Positions 55,373 to 64,000 of a stretch of DNA of 64,000 bases are shown here, one piece after another; the first letter of the stretch is position 1; every line of letters starts with the position of its first letter. The stretch spans positions 1 to 64,000 of the forward strand of contig CANMKB010000005.1 in NCBI GenBank assembly GCA_947498415.1, written 5' to 3'. A program made the position numbers and the translations under genes. This stretch comes from an uncultured Paracoccaceae bacterium. GTDB lineage: Bacteria; Pseudomonadota; Alphaproteobacteria; Rhodobacterales; Rhodobacteraceae. The notes under the pieces were generated by a model. The model searched no databases. It was not told the DNA's origin and saw only the letters and a program-made list of their open reading frames with translations.

Positions 55373-55474
55373 TCAGCCGCCCACCCACACAATTAATCCA
55401 ACAAGCGCAAACATCACGAGCAAAGCGATGGTGGCCACGCGGCCGCTCATTTTTGGGTCTTTAGGATCTTCCAT
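55373..55474 (-). CDS. 33-aa single-helix membrane protein (not in ORF track)
   Basis: The ATG lies 2 bp after the pyrB stop and is preceded by GGAGG at 8 bases, an excellent ribosome binding site inside the pyrB end. The protein begins MEDPKDPKMSGRVA and continues as one hydrophobic helix (about 14-32), ending in VGG. Size, spacing and composition support a real small membrane protein of unknown role. Confidence 0.72.
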   Translation of the reverse strand: MEDPKDPKMSGRVATIALLVMFALVGLIVWVGG

Positions 55475-55476
55475 AA

Positions 55477-56433
55477 TCAGACCTCCATTGGCGCGTTCGC
55501 GCGTTCTGCCAACAGGTTGCGGGCCAATAAGTCCATTGCAGCCATACGCACTGCGACACCCATCTCAACCTGTTCTTGGATGACTGACCGATTGATGTCG
55601 TCGGCGATTTCACCGTCGATTTCAATGCCACGGTTCATCGGGCCAGGGTGCATGACAATGGCATCAGGTTTGGCGTGGCTGAGCTTGGCCGCATCAAGGC
55701 CATAGCGGTGGTAGTATTCGCGTTCTGACGGGATAAAGCCGCCGTCCATCCGCTCGCGCTGAAGACGCAGCATCATAACGACATCCACGTCCTTAAGGCC
55801 CTCGGCCATATCTTCGTACACTTCCACGCCGAATTGATCGATTTGACTTGGCATCAACGTGGGCGGCCCCACAAGGCGCACACGGTTTTCCATTTTGCCA
55901 AGCAGGATCAGGTTGGATCGTGCGACGCGGCTGTGGGCAATGTCGCCGCAAATCGCGATGTTCAGACGATGTAAGCGCCCCTTAGCACGGCGGATGGTCA
56001 ATGCATCAAGGAGTGCTTGGGTCGGATGTTCATGTTTGCCGTCACCGGCATTCAGCACAGCGCAATTTACTTTTTGCGCCAGCAGATCGACCGCTCCAGA
56101 ATGCGGGTGACGCACAACCAAAAGGTCTGGATGCATGGCGTTCAGCGTTAAGGCCGTATCGATCAGGGTTTCCCCCTTTTTAATCGAGCTGGCCTGCATC
56201 GCCATATTCATCACATCTGCGCCAAGACGCTTGCCTGCAATTTCAAAGCTGGCCTGGGTGCGCGTTGAGTTCTCAAAGAACATATTGATCTGGGTGAGAC
56301 CTTGCAGCGTTTCTGAATGTTTGTTCGCGCCGCGGTTCAGATCAACATATTGATCTGCAAGATCGAGGATAGCGGTGATCTCTTCGGGACGAAGCTGTTC
56401 AATGCCCAGAAGATGCCTTTGACGAAACGCCAT
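55477..56433 (-). CDS. pyrB: Aspartate carbamoyltransferase catalytic subunit
   Basis: The 318-aa enzyme makes carbamoyl aspartate in pyrimidine synthesis. The carbamoyl-phosphate loop [12 protein letters not shown], the HPTQALLDA motif and [11 protein letters not shown] are intact. It heads a minus-strand group leading to the pyrC-like gene and plsY. No pyrI regulatory chain is present, so the holoenzyme is likely the PyrB plus PyrC-like dodecamer type seen in Pseudomonas; this is inference. Confidence 0.96.
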   Translation of the reverse strand: MAFRQRHLLGIEQLRPEEITAILDLADQYVDLNRGANKHSETLQGLTQINMFFENSTRTQASFEIAGKRLGADVMNMAMQASSIKKGETLIDTALTLNAMHPDLLVVRHPHSGAVDLLAQKVNCAVLNAGDGKHEHPTQALLDALTIRRAKGRLHRLNIAICGDIAHSRVARSNLILLGKMENRVRLVGPPTLMPSQIDQFGVEVYEDMAEGLKDVDVVMMLRLQRERMDGGFIPSEREYYHRYGLDAAKLSHAKPDAIVMHPGPMNRGIEIDGEIADDINRSVIQEQVEMGVAVRMAAMDLLARNLLAERANAPMEV

Positions 56434-56570
56434 GCGAGTGCTCCTTGATCTGATCTTTGCCGCTTATAGAAAGCTCGTGATCACACTGCAAGCTGCGTTC
56501 ATGGGTAGATGAGATCTATTGATGCAATGAGTGGTTTTCCCGGGTCGTGCCACAGGATAGGGTATCGTCT

Positions 56571-57353
56571 ATGGAATCGGCACTAGAGTATCATACCGCG
56601 CGTGCGCTTTTGGAATGGCAGGTTGACCTTGGCGCAACCGAAGCCATCCTTGATGCACCGGTCAATCGTTATGATGTGCCTGAGAAACGCAAAGCCCCGG
56701 AACAGCCCGCAGCAGATGCGCCAATACGCAAGGTCGAAATAGATCCGGTCGAAGTGGCGCAGCAAATGGCTAAATCTGCTTCATCGTTGGACGAGCTTCA
56801 GGCTGCGCTGGCCCAATACCCGCATTGTTCGATTAAAAATGGTGCGCGCTCGCTTGTGTTCTCAGATGGTCATGCCGCAGCACGGGTTATGATTATTGGC
56901 GAAGCACCAGAGCGTGAAGAAGACCGCATTGGCAAACCTTTTGTGGGGCGTGTAGGGCAATTGCTGGATCGAATGCTGGCGGCGATCGATATGGATCGCA
57001 CTGCCCAAACGGAAGAGCAGGCCGTTTACCTTGCGAATGTTATGCCATGGCGCCCGCCTCAAAGCCGTGATCCACTTCCAGATGAGATCGCGATGATGAT
57101 GCCCTTTGTGCAGCGCCATGTGGAATTGGTTGATCCGGATTTCTTAATCTTGATGGGCAACATTCCGTGTCAGGGTGTTTTAAAGCAACGCGGCATCACG
57201 CGTTTGCGCGGCACATGGGTTGAGGCTTTTGGCAAACCGTGTTTGCCGATGTTCCATCCAAGTCATTTGTTGCGCAACCCAAACGCCAAACGTGAAGCCT
57301 GGGCTGATTTGTTGTCGTTGAAGGCAAGGATTAATTCAGCGGTTTCAAGCTGA
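56571..57353 (+). CDS. Uracil-DNA glycosylase, family 4-like
   Basis: The start was moved from GTG 56547 to ATG 56571 (MESALEYH, 260 aa). An N-terminal extension (residues about 1-75) precedes the glycosylase domain. It carries IGEAPEREEDRIGKPFVGRVGQLL (motif A, uracil pocket), NVMPWRPP and MFHPSHLLRNP (motif B). The four-Cys iron-sulfur pattern of family 4 is not obvious. It removes uracil from DNA at the start of base-excision repair. Its TGA overlaps the next ATG. Confidence 0.9.
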   Translation: MESALEYHTARALLEWQVDLGATEAILDAPVNRYDVPEKRKAPEQPAADAPIRKVEIDPVEVAQQMAKSASSLDELQAALAQYPHCSIKNGARSLVFSDGHAAARVMIIGEAPEREEDRIGKPFVGRVGQLLDRMLAAIDMDRTAQTEEQAVYLANVMPWRPPQSRDPLPDEIAMMMPFVQRHVELVDPDFLILMGNIPCQGVLKQRGITRLRGTWVEAFGKPCLPMFHPSHLLRNPNAKREAWADLLSLKARINSAVSS

Positions 57354-57970
57354 TGGATATTTACGTTTTACTGGCCTTTATTCCGGCCGCGCTCGCGTTA
57401 AACCTGACACCGGGGGCAGATATGATGTTTTGCCTTGGGCAGGGGTTACGCTCTGGTGTAAAGCCAGCGGTCGCAGCGAGCGCTGGTATTTCCGCAGGTG
57501 CCTTTGTTCACATGACTGTTGCTGGGCTTGGTCTAGGTGCGCTGGTCGCAACCCTTCCTTGGTTGTTTGATGTGATCCGCTGGGTTGGTGTGGCCTACCT
57601 TGTGTGGCTGGCGATCGGGGCCTTGCGAACAAGAATGGATGAAAACAAGTCGCAAGCGTTGTCCGTACCGCAAGCATTTTGGCAAGGGTTTGTAGTGAAT
57701 ATCAGCAACCCCAAGGTCATTCTGTTTGTACTGGCCTTTGTCCCGCAGTTTGTTGACCCTTCGCGCGGGAGTGTTTTGTTTCAATTTTGGATGTACGGTG
57801 CGATCATCTCTGTTGGTGGGTTTGTTGTGAACGGACTGGTCGGGGCGTTTGCCGGCAAGCTGGGCAAGTGGATGCTAAGCTCGCGCGTCTATACCAAAGG
57901 AATTGGATATATCACCGCCGCGATCTTTGCAGCTCTCGCGGCACGATTGGCGATATTAGAAAGGGCCTGA
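57353..57970 (+). CDS. LysE-family exporter
   Basis: The 205-aa inner-membrane protein has about six hydrophobic helices. The N-terminal signature is LNLTPGADMMFCLGQGLRSG, and VNISNPKVILFVLAFVPQFVD follows mid-protein, typical of LysE/RhtB amino-acid exporters. The substrate is not determined. Its start overlaps the glycosylase stop by 1 bp, and moaB starts 1 bp after its own stop. Confidence 0.9.
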   Translation: MDIYVLLAFIPAALALNLTPGADMMFCLGQGLRSGVKPAVAASAGISAGAFVHMTVAGLGLGALVATLPWLFDVIRWVGVAYLVWLAIGALRTRMDENKSQALSVPQAFWQGFVVNISNPKVILFVLAFVPQFVDPSRGSVLFQFWMYGAIISVGGFVVNGLVGAFAGKLGKWMLSSRVYTKGIGYITAAIFAALAARLAILERA

Positions 57971-57971
57971 T

Positions 57972-58520
57972 GTGGCACGAATTGACGAAAGCCGCCCATT
58001 TATTCCGGTAAAAATTGCCATTCTCACAGTCAGCGATACGCGTGGGTTGGATCAAGACAAAAGCGGCGACACTTTGGTGGCGCGTTTGACTGAAGCGGGA
58101 CATCGATTGGCGGATCGAAAGATCGTACAAGACGAACGTCAATTGATCGCCGACCAACTTCGTGCGTGGTGTGCGGACGATGGCGTGGATGTGATCATTT
58201 CAACAGGTGGAACAGGGCTAACGGGGCGCGACGTGACGGTCGAGGCGCATCGCGATGTCTATGAAAAAGAAATCGATGCCTTTGGCACTGTGTTCACCAT
58301 GGTTTCCATGAACAAGATTGGCACTTCTGCGGTGCAAAGCCGTGCAACGGGCGGCGTGGCAAATGGGACCTATCTGTTTGCATTGCCCGGTAGTACGGGG
58401 GCGTGCAAAGACGCTTGGGATGACATCCTAAAATTCCAACTGGACTATCGTCACAAGCCCTGCAACTTTGTTGAGATTATGCCGCGGCTGGATGAACACT
58501 TAAAGCGCAGCAAAGGCTGA
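57972..58520 (+). CDS. moaB: Molybdenum cofactor biosynthesis protein B
   Basis: The 182-aa protein belongs to the MoaB/Mog fold, which adenylates molybdopterin. Signatures are ILTVSDTRGLDQDKSGD and STGGTGLTGRDVTVEA. The GTG start follows the LysE gene by 1 bp. Together with moaD and moaE elsewhere in the window it points to active molybdenum-cofactor synthesis, though no molybdoenzyme is encoded here. Confidence 0.93.
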   Translation: MARIDESRPFIPVKIAILTVSDTRGLDQDKSGDTLVARLTEAGHRLADRKIVQDERQLIADQLRAWCADDGVDVIISTGGTGLTGRDVTVEAHRDVYEKEIDAFGTVFTMVSMNKIGTSAVQSRATGGVANGTYLFALPGSTGACKDAWDDILKFQLDYRHKPCNFVEIMPRLDEHLKRSKG

Positions 58521-58667
58521 ATATCCACCAGCGCTAAAATTCAAGATAATTTTCCACGAAAACGCGACGGAAATCGGCAGATGCTTCGTTAAGAAGATGT
58601 AGCCCTTGGAAATTTGTCGGTTTTGACCCACGTTAAAGACACGACTTGCATAGCTGAAAGGCAATCC

Positions 58668-60128
58668 ATGCGCTTTCTACGCCAAAGCCTAATCGGTATT
58701 TTCCTGCTATCTCTGACGGCAGGGCTTTTGCTGACGGCTGTTGATTTGATTTCGGGTGCAGTCGCGGATCGGGTCAACCAAGAACCCAGAGCGGCACACC
58801 AAAGAGAGCGCGTGTTCACGGTAAACGTGGTTCGTGCGACGCCGGGTGACGTTGTGCCAGAACTCACAGTATTTGGCGAAATTCACAGTCAACGAACCCT
58901 TGAACTACGTGCATCCGCAAGTGGCACACTTGTGCAATTGTCTCCTGCGTTTCGTGATGGCGGACAGGTGAAGTCTGGCGATGTGCTTGCTGAAATTGAC
59001 ACGGCTGATGCGCAAGATGCGGTCAACCGCGCTGAAATCGAAAAAGCCGCTGCTGAGACCGAACGGTCTGAAGCAGAGCTTGCCATTGAATTGGCCCAAG
59101 CAGACCTAGACGTGGCACGAACGCAGGCCGACCTAAGAGCAAAGGCACTTGAGAGGCAACAAAGCCTGACATCACGTGGCGTTGGCACAACAGCGACCAT
59201 TGAAACCGCCGAATTCAACTTGGCGTCTGCGCGACAGCAAGAGGTTTCGCGGCGTGTGGCCCTTGCTCAGGCCGAAGCACGGCGCAATCAAGTGCTTACG
59301 CGGCTTATACAGGCCGAGATTTCCCTAAATGAGGCCAAGCGACATTTGCAAGATCGTACGATCACAGCAGAGTTTGATGGCACATTGGCCGATGTGACAG
59401 CCGTGCGCGGGGGATTGGTGTCAACAAACGAACGGTTGGGGCAATTGATCGATCCAAATGCGCTCGAAGTGTCGTTCCGTGTGTCGACAGCCCAATATAC
59501 ACGACTTTTGGATGAAAGCGGCCGGTTACAATCCGCACCGATCGAGGTGCGCCTGAATGTGTCAGGTGCGGCATTAAATGCCAAAGGGCGCATAAGCCGC
59601 GACAGTGCTGCAGTGGGCGAAGGGCAAACGGGGCGTTTGATCTTTGCCACTTTGGTTGACACCCGTGGATTAAAACCCGGAGACTTTGTTGAAGTCTCGA
59701 TTCAAGAACCGCCGCTGCCAAGCGCCGTCGTTTTGCCGGCTTCTGCGTTAAGTGCGCAAGGCCAGGTGATGGTTGTCGGAGAGGAGGATCGGCTAGAAGC
59801 GCTAGACGTCACTCTTTTGCGGCGGCAAGGAGATTTGGTTTTGGTGCGGTCCCCACAAATTGGCGGACGCGATATCGTGACGCGGCTGACCCCTGCGTTG
59901 GGGGCGGGTATTCGTGTGCGCCCAACCAATCCTGATGCTCCGCCTGAGCCAACCGAAGAGCAAAAGCTATTGGATCTTAGCGAAGAGCGACGCGCCAAAC
60001 TTTTGGCGTTTGTCGAAGGCAACTCAAGAATGCCGGCTGAACGGAAAGCCCGCATTGTTGAACAGCTTTCTCAACCCAAGGTGCCGGTCGCAGTGGTTGA
60101 AAGATTAGAGCAGCGGATGGGGGGCTAA
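58668..60128 (+). CDS. RND efflux periplasmic adaptor (membrane-fusion protein)
   Basis: The start was moved from TTG 58614 to ATG 58668 (MRFLRQSLIG, 486 aa), which has GAAAGGC upstream and a proper N-terminal membrane segment (residues about 6-28). A lipoyl half, a helical hairpin (about 115-230, Ala/Glu-rich), the second lipoyl half and a beta-barrel domain follow in the usual HlyD order. It ends with a charged Pro-rich tail (from about 420). The pump gene starts 3 bp after its stop. Confidence 0.92.
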   Translation: MRFLRQSLIGIFLLSLTAGLLLTAVDLISGAVADRVNQEPRAAHQRERVFTVNVVRATPGDVVPELTVFGEIHSQRTLELRASASGTLVQLSPAFRDGGQVKSGDVLAEIDTADAQDAVNRAEIEKAAAETERSEAELAIELAQADLDVARTQADLRAKALERQQSLTSRGVGTTATIETAEFNLASARQQEVSRRVALAQAEARRNQVLTRLIQAEISLNEAKRHLQDRTITAEFDGTLADVTAVRGGLVSTNERLGQLIDPNALEVSFRVSTAQYTRLLDESGRLQSAPIEVRLNVSGAALNAKGRISRDSAAVGEGQTGRLIFATLVDTRGLKPGDFVEVSIQEPPLPSAVVLPASALSAQGQVMVVGEEDRLEALDVTLLRRQGDLVLVRSPQIGGRDIVTRLTPALGAGIRVRPTNPDAPPEPTEEQKLLDLSEERRAKLLAFVEGNSRMPAERKARIVEQLSQPKVPVAVVERLEQRMGG

Positions 60129-60131
60129 CCC

Positions 60132-63100
60132 ATGGTGCGGCGCGTCACACCCCTTGCTGGCGGGATTATTTCTTACTTTACGCGACATGGTACCGCTGCC
60201 AACTTGTTGTTGGTGTTGCTTGTGGTGGCTGGGCTGTCAGCAGCGCCTCAAATGCGGGCGCAATTCTTTCCAGATGTAATCACCGACAATGTACAGGTGA
60301 ATGTGAATTGGGATGGCGCAGGCGCGGAAGACGTGGATGCGGCCATTGTCCAAGTTCTAGAGCCGGTATTGCTGGCCGTCGAAGGTGTGAAAAGCACAGA
60401 GTCGCGCTCTTCTGAGGGAAGCGCCTCGATCTCGATGGAATTCGAGCCGGGCTGGGATATGTCTCGTGCGGCTGATGATGTGCAGCAGGCGGTCGATAAC
60501 GTCACAACCTTGCCCGAAGATGTGGATGATCCGCGTGTGCGGAGGGGCGCTTGGCGGGATCGTGTCACAGATGTTGTTATCACAGGGCCACTTGCCCCTG
60601 AACAACTGGGCCGGTTTGCGGATGAATTCGTGACGCGCTTGTTTGCCGAAGGAGTGACGCGTGTCACCATCCGGGGTGTCGCCGCAACTCGCACAATTGT
60701 CGAAGTGCCGTTAGCGCAACTTGTCACCCACAACGTGACGATGGCCCAAATTGCGGCTGCAATCGACGAAGAAGTTAATGCAGATCCAGCGGGAGACGTT
60801 GCCAGCGCCAATACCCGCGTCAGAACCGGTGTGGCCAAGCGCAATGCGGCGCAGATTGAATCGATCGTTTTGCGGACCAACGAGGATGGTTCAAAGCTAA
60901 CCATCGGTGATGTGGCAACAGTCACAGTTGAAGGGGCGGGCCGCAACCGCAGTTACTTTGTAAGCGACAACCCTGCGCTGTCGATCCGCGTGGATCGTTC
61001 GGCCAAAGGCGATGCAATCGATATTCAAGCGCAGGTCGAAGACGTTGCTCAAGACCTTCAGGCGACCCTACCTGAAGGGGCCTCTATAGATCTCATTCGT
61101 ACCCGTGCCGAGGCGATCTCTGGCCGCCTGAATTTGCTTCTCGACAATGGCTTAATGGGACTTGGATTGGTTCTGGTGCTCTTGTTCTTGTTTTTGAATG
61201 CCCGGATTGCGTTTTGGGTTGCGGCCGGCATTCCCGTTGCGATGTGCGCCGCAATTGCATTGATGTATGCCTTTGGCATCACGTTAAACATGATTTCGCT
61301 GTTCGGGTTGATCATCACGCTTGGGATCGTGGTGGATGACGCAATTGTTGTCGGAGAGCACGCGGATATGCGGGCACGTCGGTTAGGAGAGAGCCCGACT
61401 TTGGCAGCTGAAACCGCTGCGCAACGCATGGCGCTGCCAGTGTTTTCCGCAACATTGACCACTGTGATCGCATTCTTTGGGCTTGTTGCCATTGGGGGGC
61501 GATTTGGCGATCTGATCATCGACATTCCGTTTACCGTAATTGTGGTGTTGATCGCGTCTCTTGTTGAGTGCTTTCTGATCCTTCCCAATCACATGCGACA
61601 TGCTTTGGCCCATACCGCCAGGGAACATTGGTATGACTGGCCGAGCCGTGTTGTGAATATTGGGTTCCGCTGGTTCCGAGAAACGGTGTTTCGCCCTTTC
61701 ATCGCCCTTGTCATCCGCGCACGCTATCCGGTTATGGCAGGGGCTGTCGTGCTGTTAGCGACCCAAGCCAGTTTGTTTATTTCCGGTGACGTGAAGTGGC
61801 GTTTTTTCAATGCGCCAGAAAGAGGGTCAATCAGCGGCAACTTCATCATGTCTGCCGATGCAACCCGAGAAGACTCGCTTGCCATGATGCGAGAGATGCA
61901 GCGTGCCACCGAAGAATTGGGACGCGAATACGAGGAAAAACACGGGCGCAATCCGCTTCAATTTGTAATGGCCGAAGTTGGCGGCAACACAGGGCGCGGC
62001 CTTTCGGGCGCAGATGCAAGAAGCCCAGACCAACTAGGAGGCATTGCCATTGAATTGATAGACGCCGATCTACGCAGTTATTCCAGCTTTGCCTTTGTCG
62101 CTGACCTACAAGACCGCGTTCTGAAACACCCACTGGCGGAAACTGTGAGCTTTCGCGGTTGGCGATCTGGCCCGGGTGGAGATTCACTGGATGTACAGCT
62201 TTTTGGTGCCGATAGCGCGACACTCAAGGCCGCGTCAGTGTCCTTGAAGGAAGCACTCTTGCCCTATCCAGAAGTGTCCGCAGTCGAGGACAATCTGCCG
62301 TATGACAAAGAAGAGCTGATCCTCGAACTCACACCACAGGGTCAGGCGCTGGGCTTTACCATTGATGGGTTAGGCCGCGTGCTGCGGCACCGTTTGAATG
62401 GGATCGAAGCTTCGACCTATCCAGAGGGGCCGCGTACGGCAAGCATCCGTGTCGAGTTGCCCGTGGACGCTTTGACAGCAGATTTTCTGGAAACGTCATT
62501 GATGCGTACCCCAGCTGGAAATTATGTGCCCCTGGCCGACATCGTCAGCACCGAACGTCGTACAGGCTTTTCCACCATTCGCCGTGAAAATGGCGTGCGG
62601 GTGGTTTCGGTGAATGGTGACATTTCTGAAGATGACCCGGAACGCGCCGCTGCAGTTGAACGGGCGCTGAAAGAAGACATTCTCCCAGAAATCGCGAGTG
62701 TGCATCAGGTCGAATGGCGCTTGGCGGGCTTGGCCGAACAGGAAAGCAGTTTCCTGACTGATGCGCGTAACGGTCTTATCCTGTGTCTTACGGGGATCTA
62801 CCTTGTTTTGGCGTGGGTTTTCGCAAGTTGGACACGGCCATTGATCGTCATGGCGATCATTCCCTTTGGTCTGGTGGGCACAATTTATGGCCATCATTAT
62901 CATGACGTTCCATTGTCGATGTTCACCGTGGTGGGCCTATTGGGCATGACGGGAATCATCATCAATGATTCAATTGTTTTGATCACGACGATCGACGAAT
63001 ATGCTCAGGAACGGGGTTTATTGCCCTCTATCATCGAAGGCACAGCCGACCGATTGCGCCCTGTAATGCTCACGACACTTACGACAGTTTTGGGCTTAAC

Positions 63101-63515
63101 CCCGCTGTTGTTTGAACGTTCTGCACAGGCACAGTTCCTGAAGCCGACGGTGATCACGCTGGTCTATGGGCTTGGGTTTGGAGTGATGCTGGTGTTGATC
63201 GTTGTGCCGGCTTTGTTGGCAGCACAGCAAGATATCGGGCGCCAGATTGCAGCGGCCCGCAAAGCAATACGCGCACCGCAGTTACGCGCACTAACCTGGC
63301 CGTTGAGTGTTGCGATTTTCGGGTGGCTGATCGGCACGCTTGGGTGGTTCACCCTGTATGATGAAATTCACCCTGTTTTACAAAGCGTGATGCCTTGGTC
63401 AGACAGCTTCACAAACACAAGCGCCGTTATTATGGTCTTTACCGCCGGTGCCGCTACGCTGTGTTTGCTAGGTTACGCCATTGCTGCAATTCGCCTGCAA
63501 ACACGGCGTATATGA
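60132..63515 (+). CDS. RND-family efflux pump permease
   Basis: The 1127-aa protein has the twelve-helix, two-loop RND layout. The helix-4 proton-relay pair Asp-Asp is present in LGIVVDDAIVVGEHADM. Other features are the first-helix GTAANLLLVLLVVAG and a repeat-related second half with GMTGIIINDSIVLI. A C-terminal extension (about 1040-1127) adds two further hydrophobic segments. It pairs with the adaptor just upstream. No TolC-type partner is in the window. The substrate cannot be told. Confidence 0.94.
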   Translation: MVRRVTPLAGGIISYFTRHGTAANLLLVLLVVAGLSAAPQMRAQFFPDVITDNVQVNVNWDGAGAEDVDAAIVQVLEPVLLAVEGVKSTESRSSEGSASISMEFEPGWDMSRAADDVQQAVDNVTTLPEDVDDPRVRRGAWRDRVTDVVITGPLAPEQLGRFADEFVTRLFAEGVTRVTIRGVAATRTIVEVPLAQLVTHNVTMAQIAAAIDEEVNADPAGDVASANTRVRTGVAKRNAAQIESIVLRTNEDGSKLTIGDVATVTVEGAGRNRSYFVSDNPALSIRVDRSAKGDAIDIQAQVEDVAQDLQATLPEGASIDLIRTRAEAISGRLNLLLDNGLMGLGLVLVLLFLFLNARIAFWVAAGIPVAMCAAIALMYAFGITLNMISLFGLIITLGIVVDDAIVVGEHADMRARRLGESPTLAAETAAQRMALPVFSATLTTVIAFFGLVAIGGRFGDLIIDIPFTVIVVLIASLVECFLILPNHMRHALAHTAREHWYDWPSRVVNIGFRWFRETVFRPFIALVIRARYPVMAGAVVLLATQASLFISGDVKWRFFNAPERGSISGNFIMSADATREDSLAMMREMQRATEELGREYEEKHGRNPLQFVMAEVGGNTGRGLSGADARSPDQLGGIAIELIDADLRSYSSFAFVADLQDRVLKHPLAETVSFRGWRSGPGGDSLDVQLFGADSATLKAASVSLKEALLPYPEVSAVEDNLPYDKEELILELTPQGQALGFTIDGLGRVLRHRLNGIEASTYPEGPRTASIRVELPVDALTADFLETSLMRTPAGNYVPLADIVSTERRTGFSTIRRENGVRVVSVNGDISEDDPERAAAVERALKEDILPEIASVHQVEWRLAGLAEQESSFLTDARNGLILCLTGIYLVLAWVFASWTRPLIVMAIIPFGLVGTIYGHHYHDVPLSMFTVVGLLGMTGIIINDSIVLITTIDEYAQERGLLPSIIEGTADRLRPVMLTTLTTVLGLTPLLFERSAQAQFLKPTVITLVYGLGFGVMLVLIVVPALLAAQQDIGRQIAAARKAIRAPQLRALTWPLSVAIFGWLIGTLGWFTLYDEIHPVLQSVMPWSDSFTNTSAVIMVFTAGAATLCLLGYAIAAIRLQTRRI

Positions 63516-63516
63516 C

Positions 63517-64000
63517 TTAACTGGTAGGGCATCCTTGAATATCAACCGCATAGTCGTGGCCAAAGATGGTGACACGAACGCCTGAGCGATCCACCAAGAA
63601 CGGCTCTTCATCCACATGCATCACTTGGCTTGCGATGGTGATCGTGTTGCCACGCCTGACAGTCTCCGCCTCAGCAACCCATAGTTTTGGGTTGTTGGTT
63701 TCGATCACACCATGTTCTGCGCCACCTGTGCTGGGCATGTTGATGGTGGCTTTAATGATCATTCCGTCGCTTGTCGCAGACAGGGCACAGCTGACCTGAG
63801 AAACCCCAGCTTCCTGAGCGGAATAGGGTTGCTCGGTCATCGCGACAGCGATTCTGGGATCAATCTCGGACGATGCCGCTGGAAGTTCGGCTGAAACGCG
63901 CAATGTTTCTGGGATGCAAATGTCTTTGCAGACACCAATGTCGAGCCGCGCCTTAAGCTTTACGTCATTTCCGTCAGTTGACGGTGAGACGATGAGGGGC
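63517..64000 (-). CDS. DsbD N-terminal-domain (thiol-disulfide) protein, 5' end outside window
   Basis: The track's start at 63903 is a TTG, and the frame stays open to the right edge. The extra part contains LDIGVCKDICIPETLR, the Cys-x3-Cys of the DsbD alpha domain, which passes electrons to periplasmic partners. The visible 160 codons are the C-terminal part of that domain with a late Cys in DIQGCPTS. It converges on the RND pump with a 1-bp gap. Function is protein-disulfide reduction in the periplasm; the partner is unknown. Confidence 0.8.
   Translation of the reverse strand, partial: PLIVSPSTDGNDVKLKARLDIGVCKDICIPETLRVSAELPAASSEIDPRIAVAMTEQPYSAQEAGVSQVSCALSATSDGMIIKATINMPSTGGAEHGVIETNNPKLWVAEAETVRRGNTITIASQVMHVDEEPFLVDRSGVRVTIFGHDYAVDIQGCPTS

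Noticed and set aside
60248-60946. 232-aa minus-strand ORF inside the RND pump gene, and similar long antisense ORFs elsewhere
   Set aside because: They are shadows of strongly supported genes, rich in Ser, Thr, Arg and Ala as expected from the antisense frame of GC-rich coding DNA.

Overview
The window is chromosomal DNA from an alphaproteobacterium, almost certainly a marine Rhodobacterales (Roseobacter-group) bacterium. The evidence is the uspA/ccoNOQP ... ccoGHIS arrangement with FnrL-type boxes, the plant-like glutamate-cysteine ligase, the hemF-hemC-hemE neighbourhood, uvrC-pgsA-moaD-moaE, and protein sequences that read as Rhodobacterales throughout. Coding density is high. Most genes are housekeeping. 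The accessory parts are the left edge, the outer-membrane/lipoprotein pair inside the cco region, and a surface-polysaccharide locus at about 23.5-37.5 kb.

Layout. 0-2.7 kb: the 3' part of a gene with 126-bp tandem repeats and a protein-kinase-like domain, followed by a secreted Cys-rich protein with a peptidoglycan-binding-like tail. 2.8-14.0 kb: the cbb3 oxidase region. A tandem UspA protein and ccoNOQP are divergent around a perfect FnrL box. ccoGHIS lies further right behind a second box, and ccoS is a 52-aa gene missing from the ORF track. Between the two halves are a Slam/DUF560-like outer-membrane protein, a CAP-domain lipoprotein, and an orphan FnrL-like box followed by a run of hairpins that looks like a small RNA. 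14.0-23.4 kb: FAH-family hydrolase, DacF-like carboxypeptidase with SPOR domain, HAD hydrolase, clpS, RsmC-like methyltransferase, an SDR lacking the usual catalytic Lys, hemF, hemC/hemE, and a beta-hydroxyacid-dehydrogenase-family protein.

23.5-37.5 kb: a capsule-type locus. It has a GT2-GT4 fusion, two sulfotransferase-like proteins, an ABC exporter (KpsM-, KpsE- and KpsT-like) with the permease on the opposite strand, a second large GT4 protein, GDP-mannose 4,6-dehydratase, and a Kdo supply set (kdsA, kdsB, kdsD/kpsF). The inferred product is a Kdo-linked, possibly sulfated, 6-deoxyhexose-containing surface polysaccharide. 37.7-41.8 kb: tRNA-Met(CAU), an ABC-2 exporter, an S49 peptidase, a small Cys-rich membrane protein and a Ca/Na antiporter.

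42-46 kb: uvrC, a decayed small gene, pgsA, moaD, moaE. 45.8-56.4 kb: a coiled-coil membrane protein coupled to an OmpA-family protein, ubiA/rsmE, gshA, a YHS-domain protein, plsY, a dihydroorotase homologue that appears to have lost its metal ligands, and pyrB. Two very small genes not in the ORF track (51 aa after plsY, 33 aa after pyrB) are supported by coupling or a strong ribosome binding site. 56.5-64 kb: uracil-DNA glycosylase, LysE exporter, moaB, an RND adaptor and pump, and the 3' part of a DsbD N-terminal-domain protein running off the right edge.

Start codons were moved from the track's first in-frame start wherever an internal ATG fits the family or a Shine-Dalgarno sequence better. 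All functions are read from motifs by eye; no database search was run.
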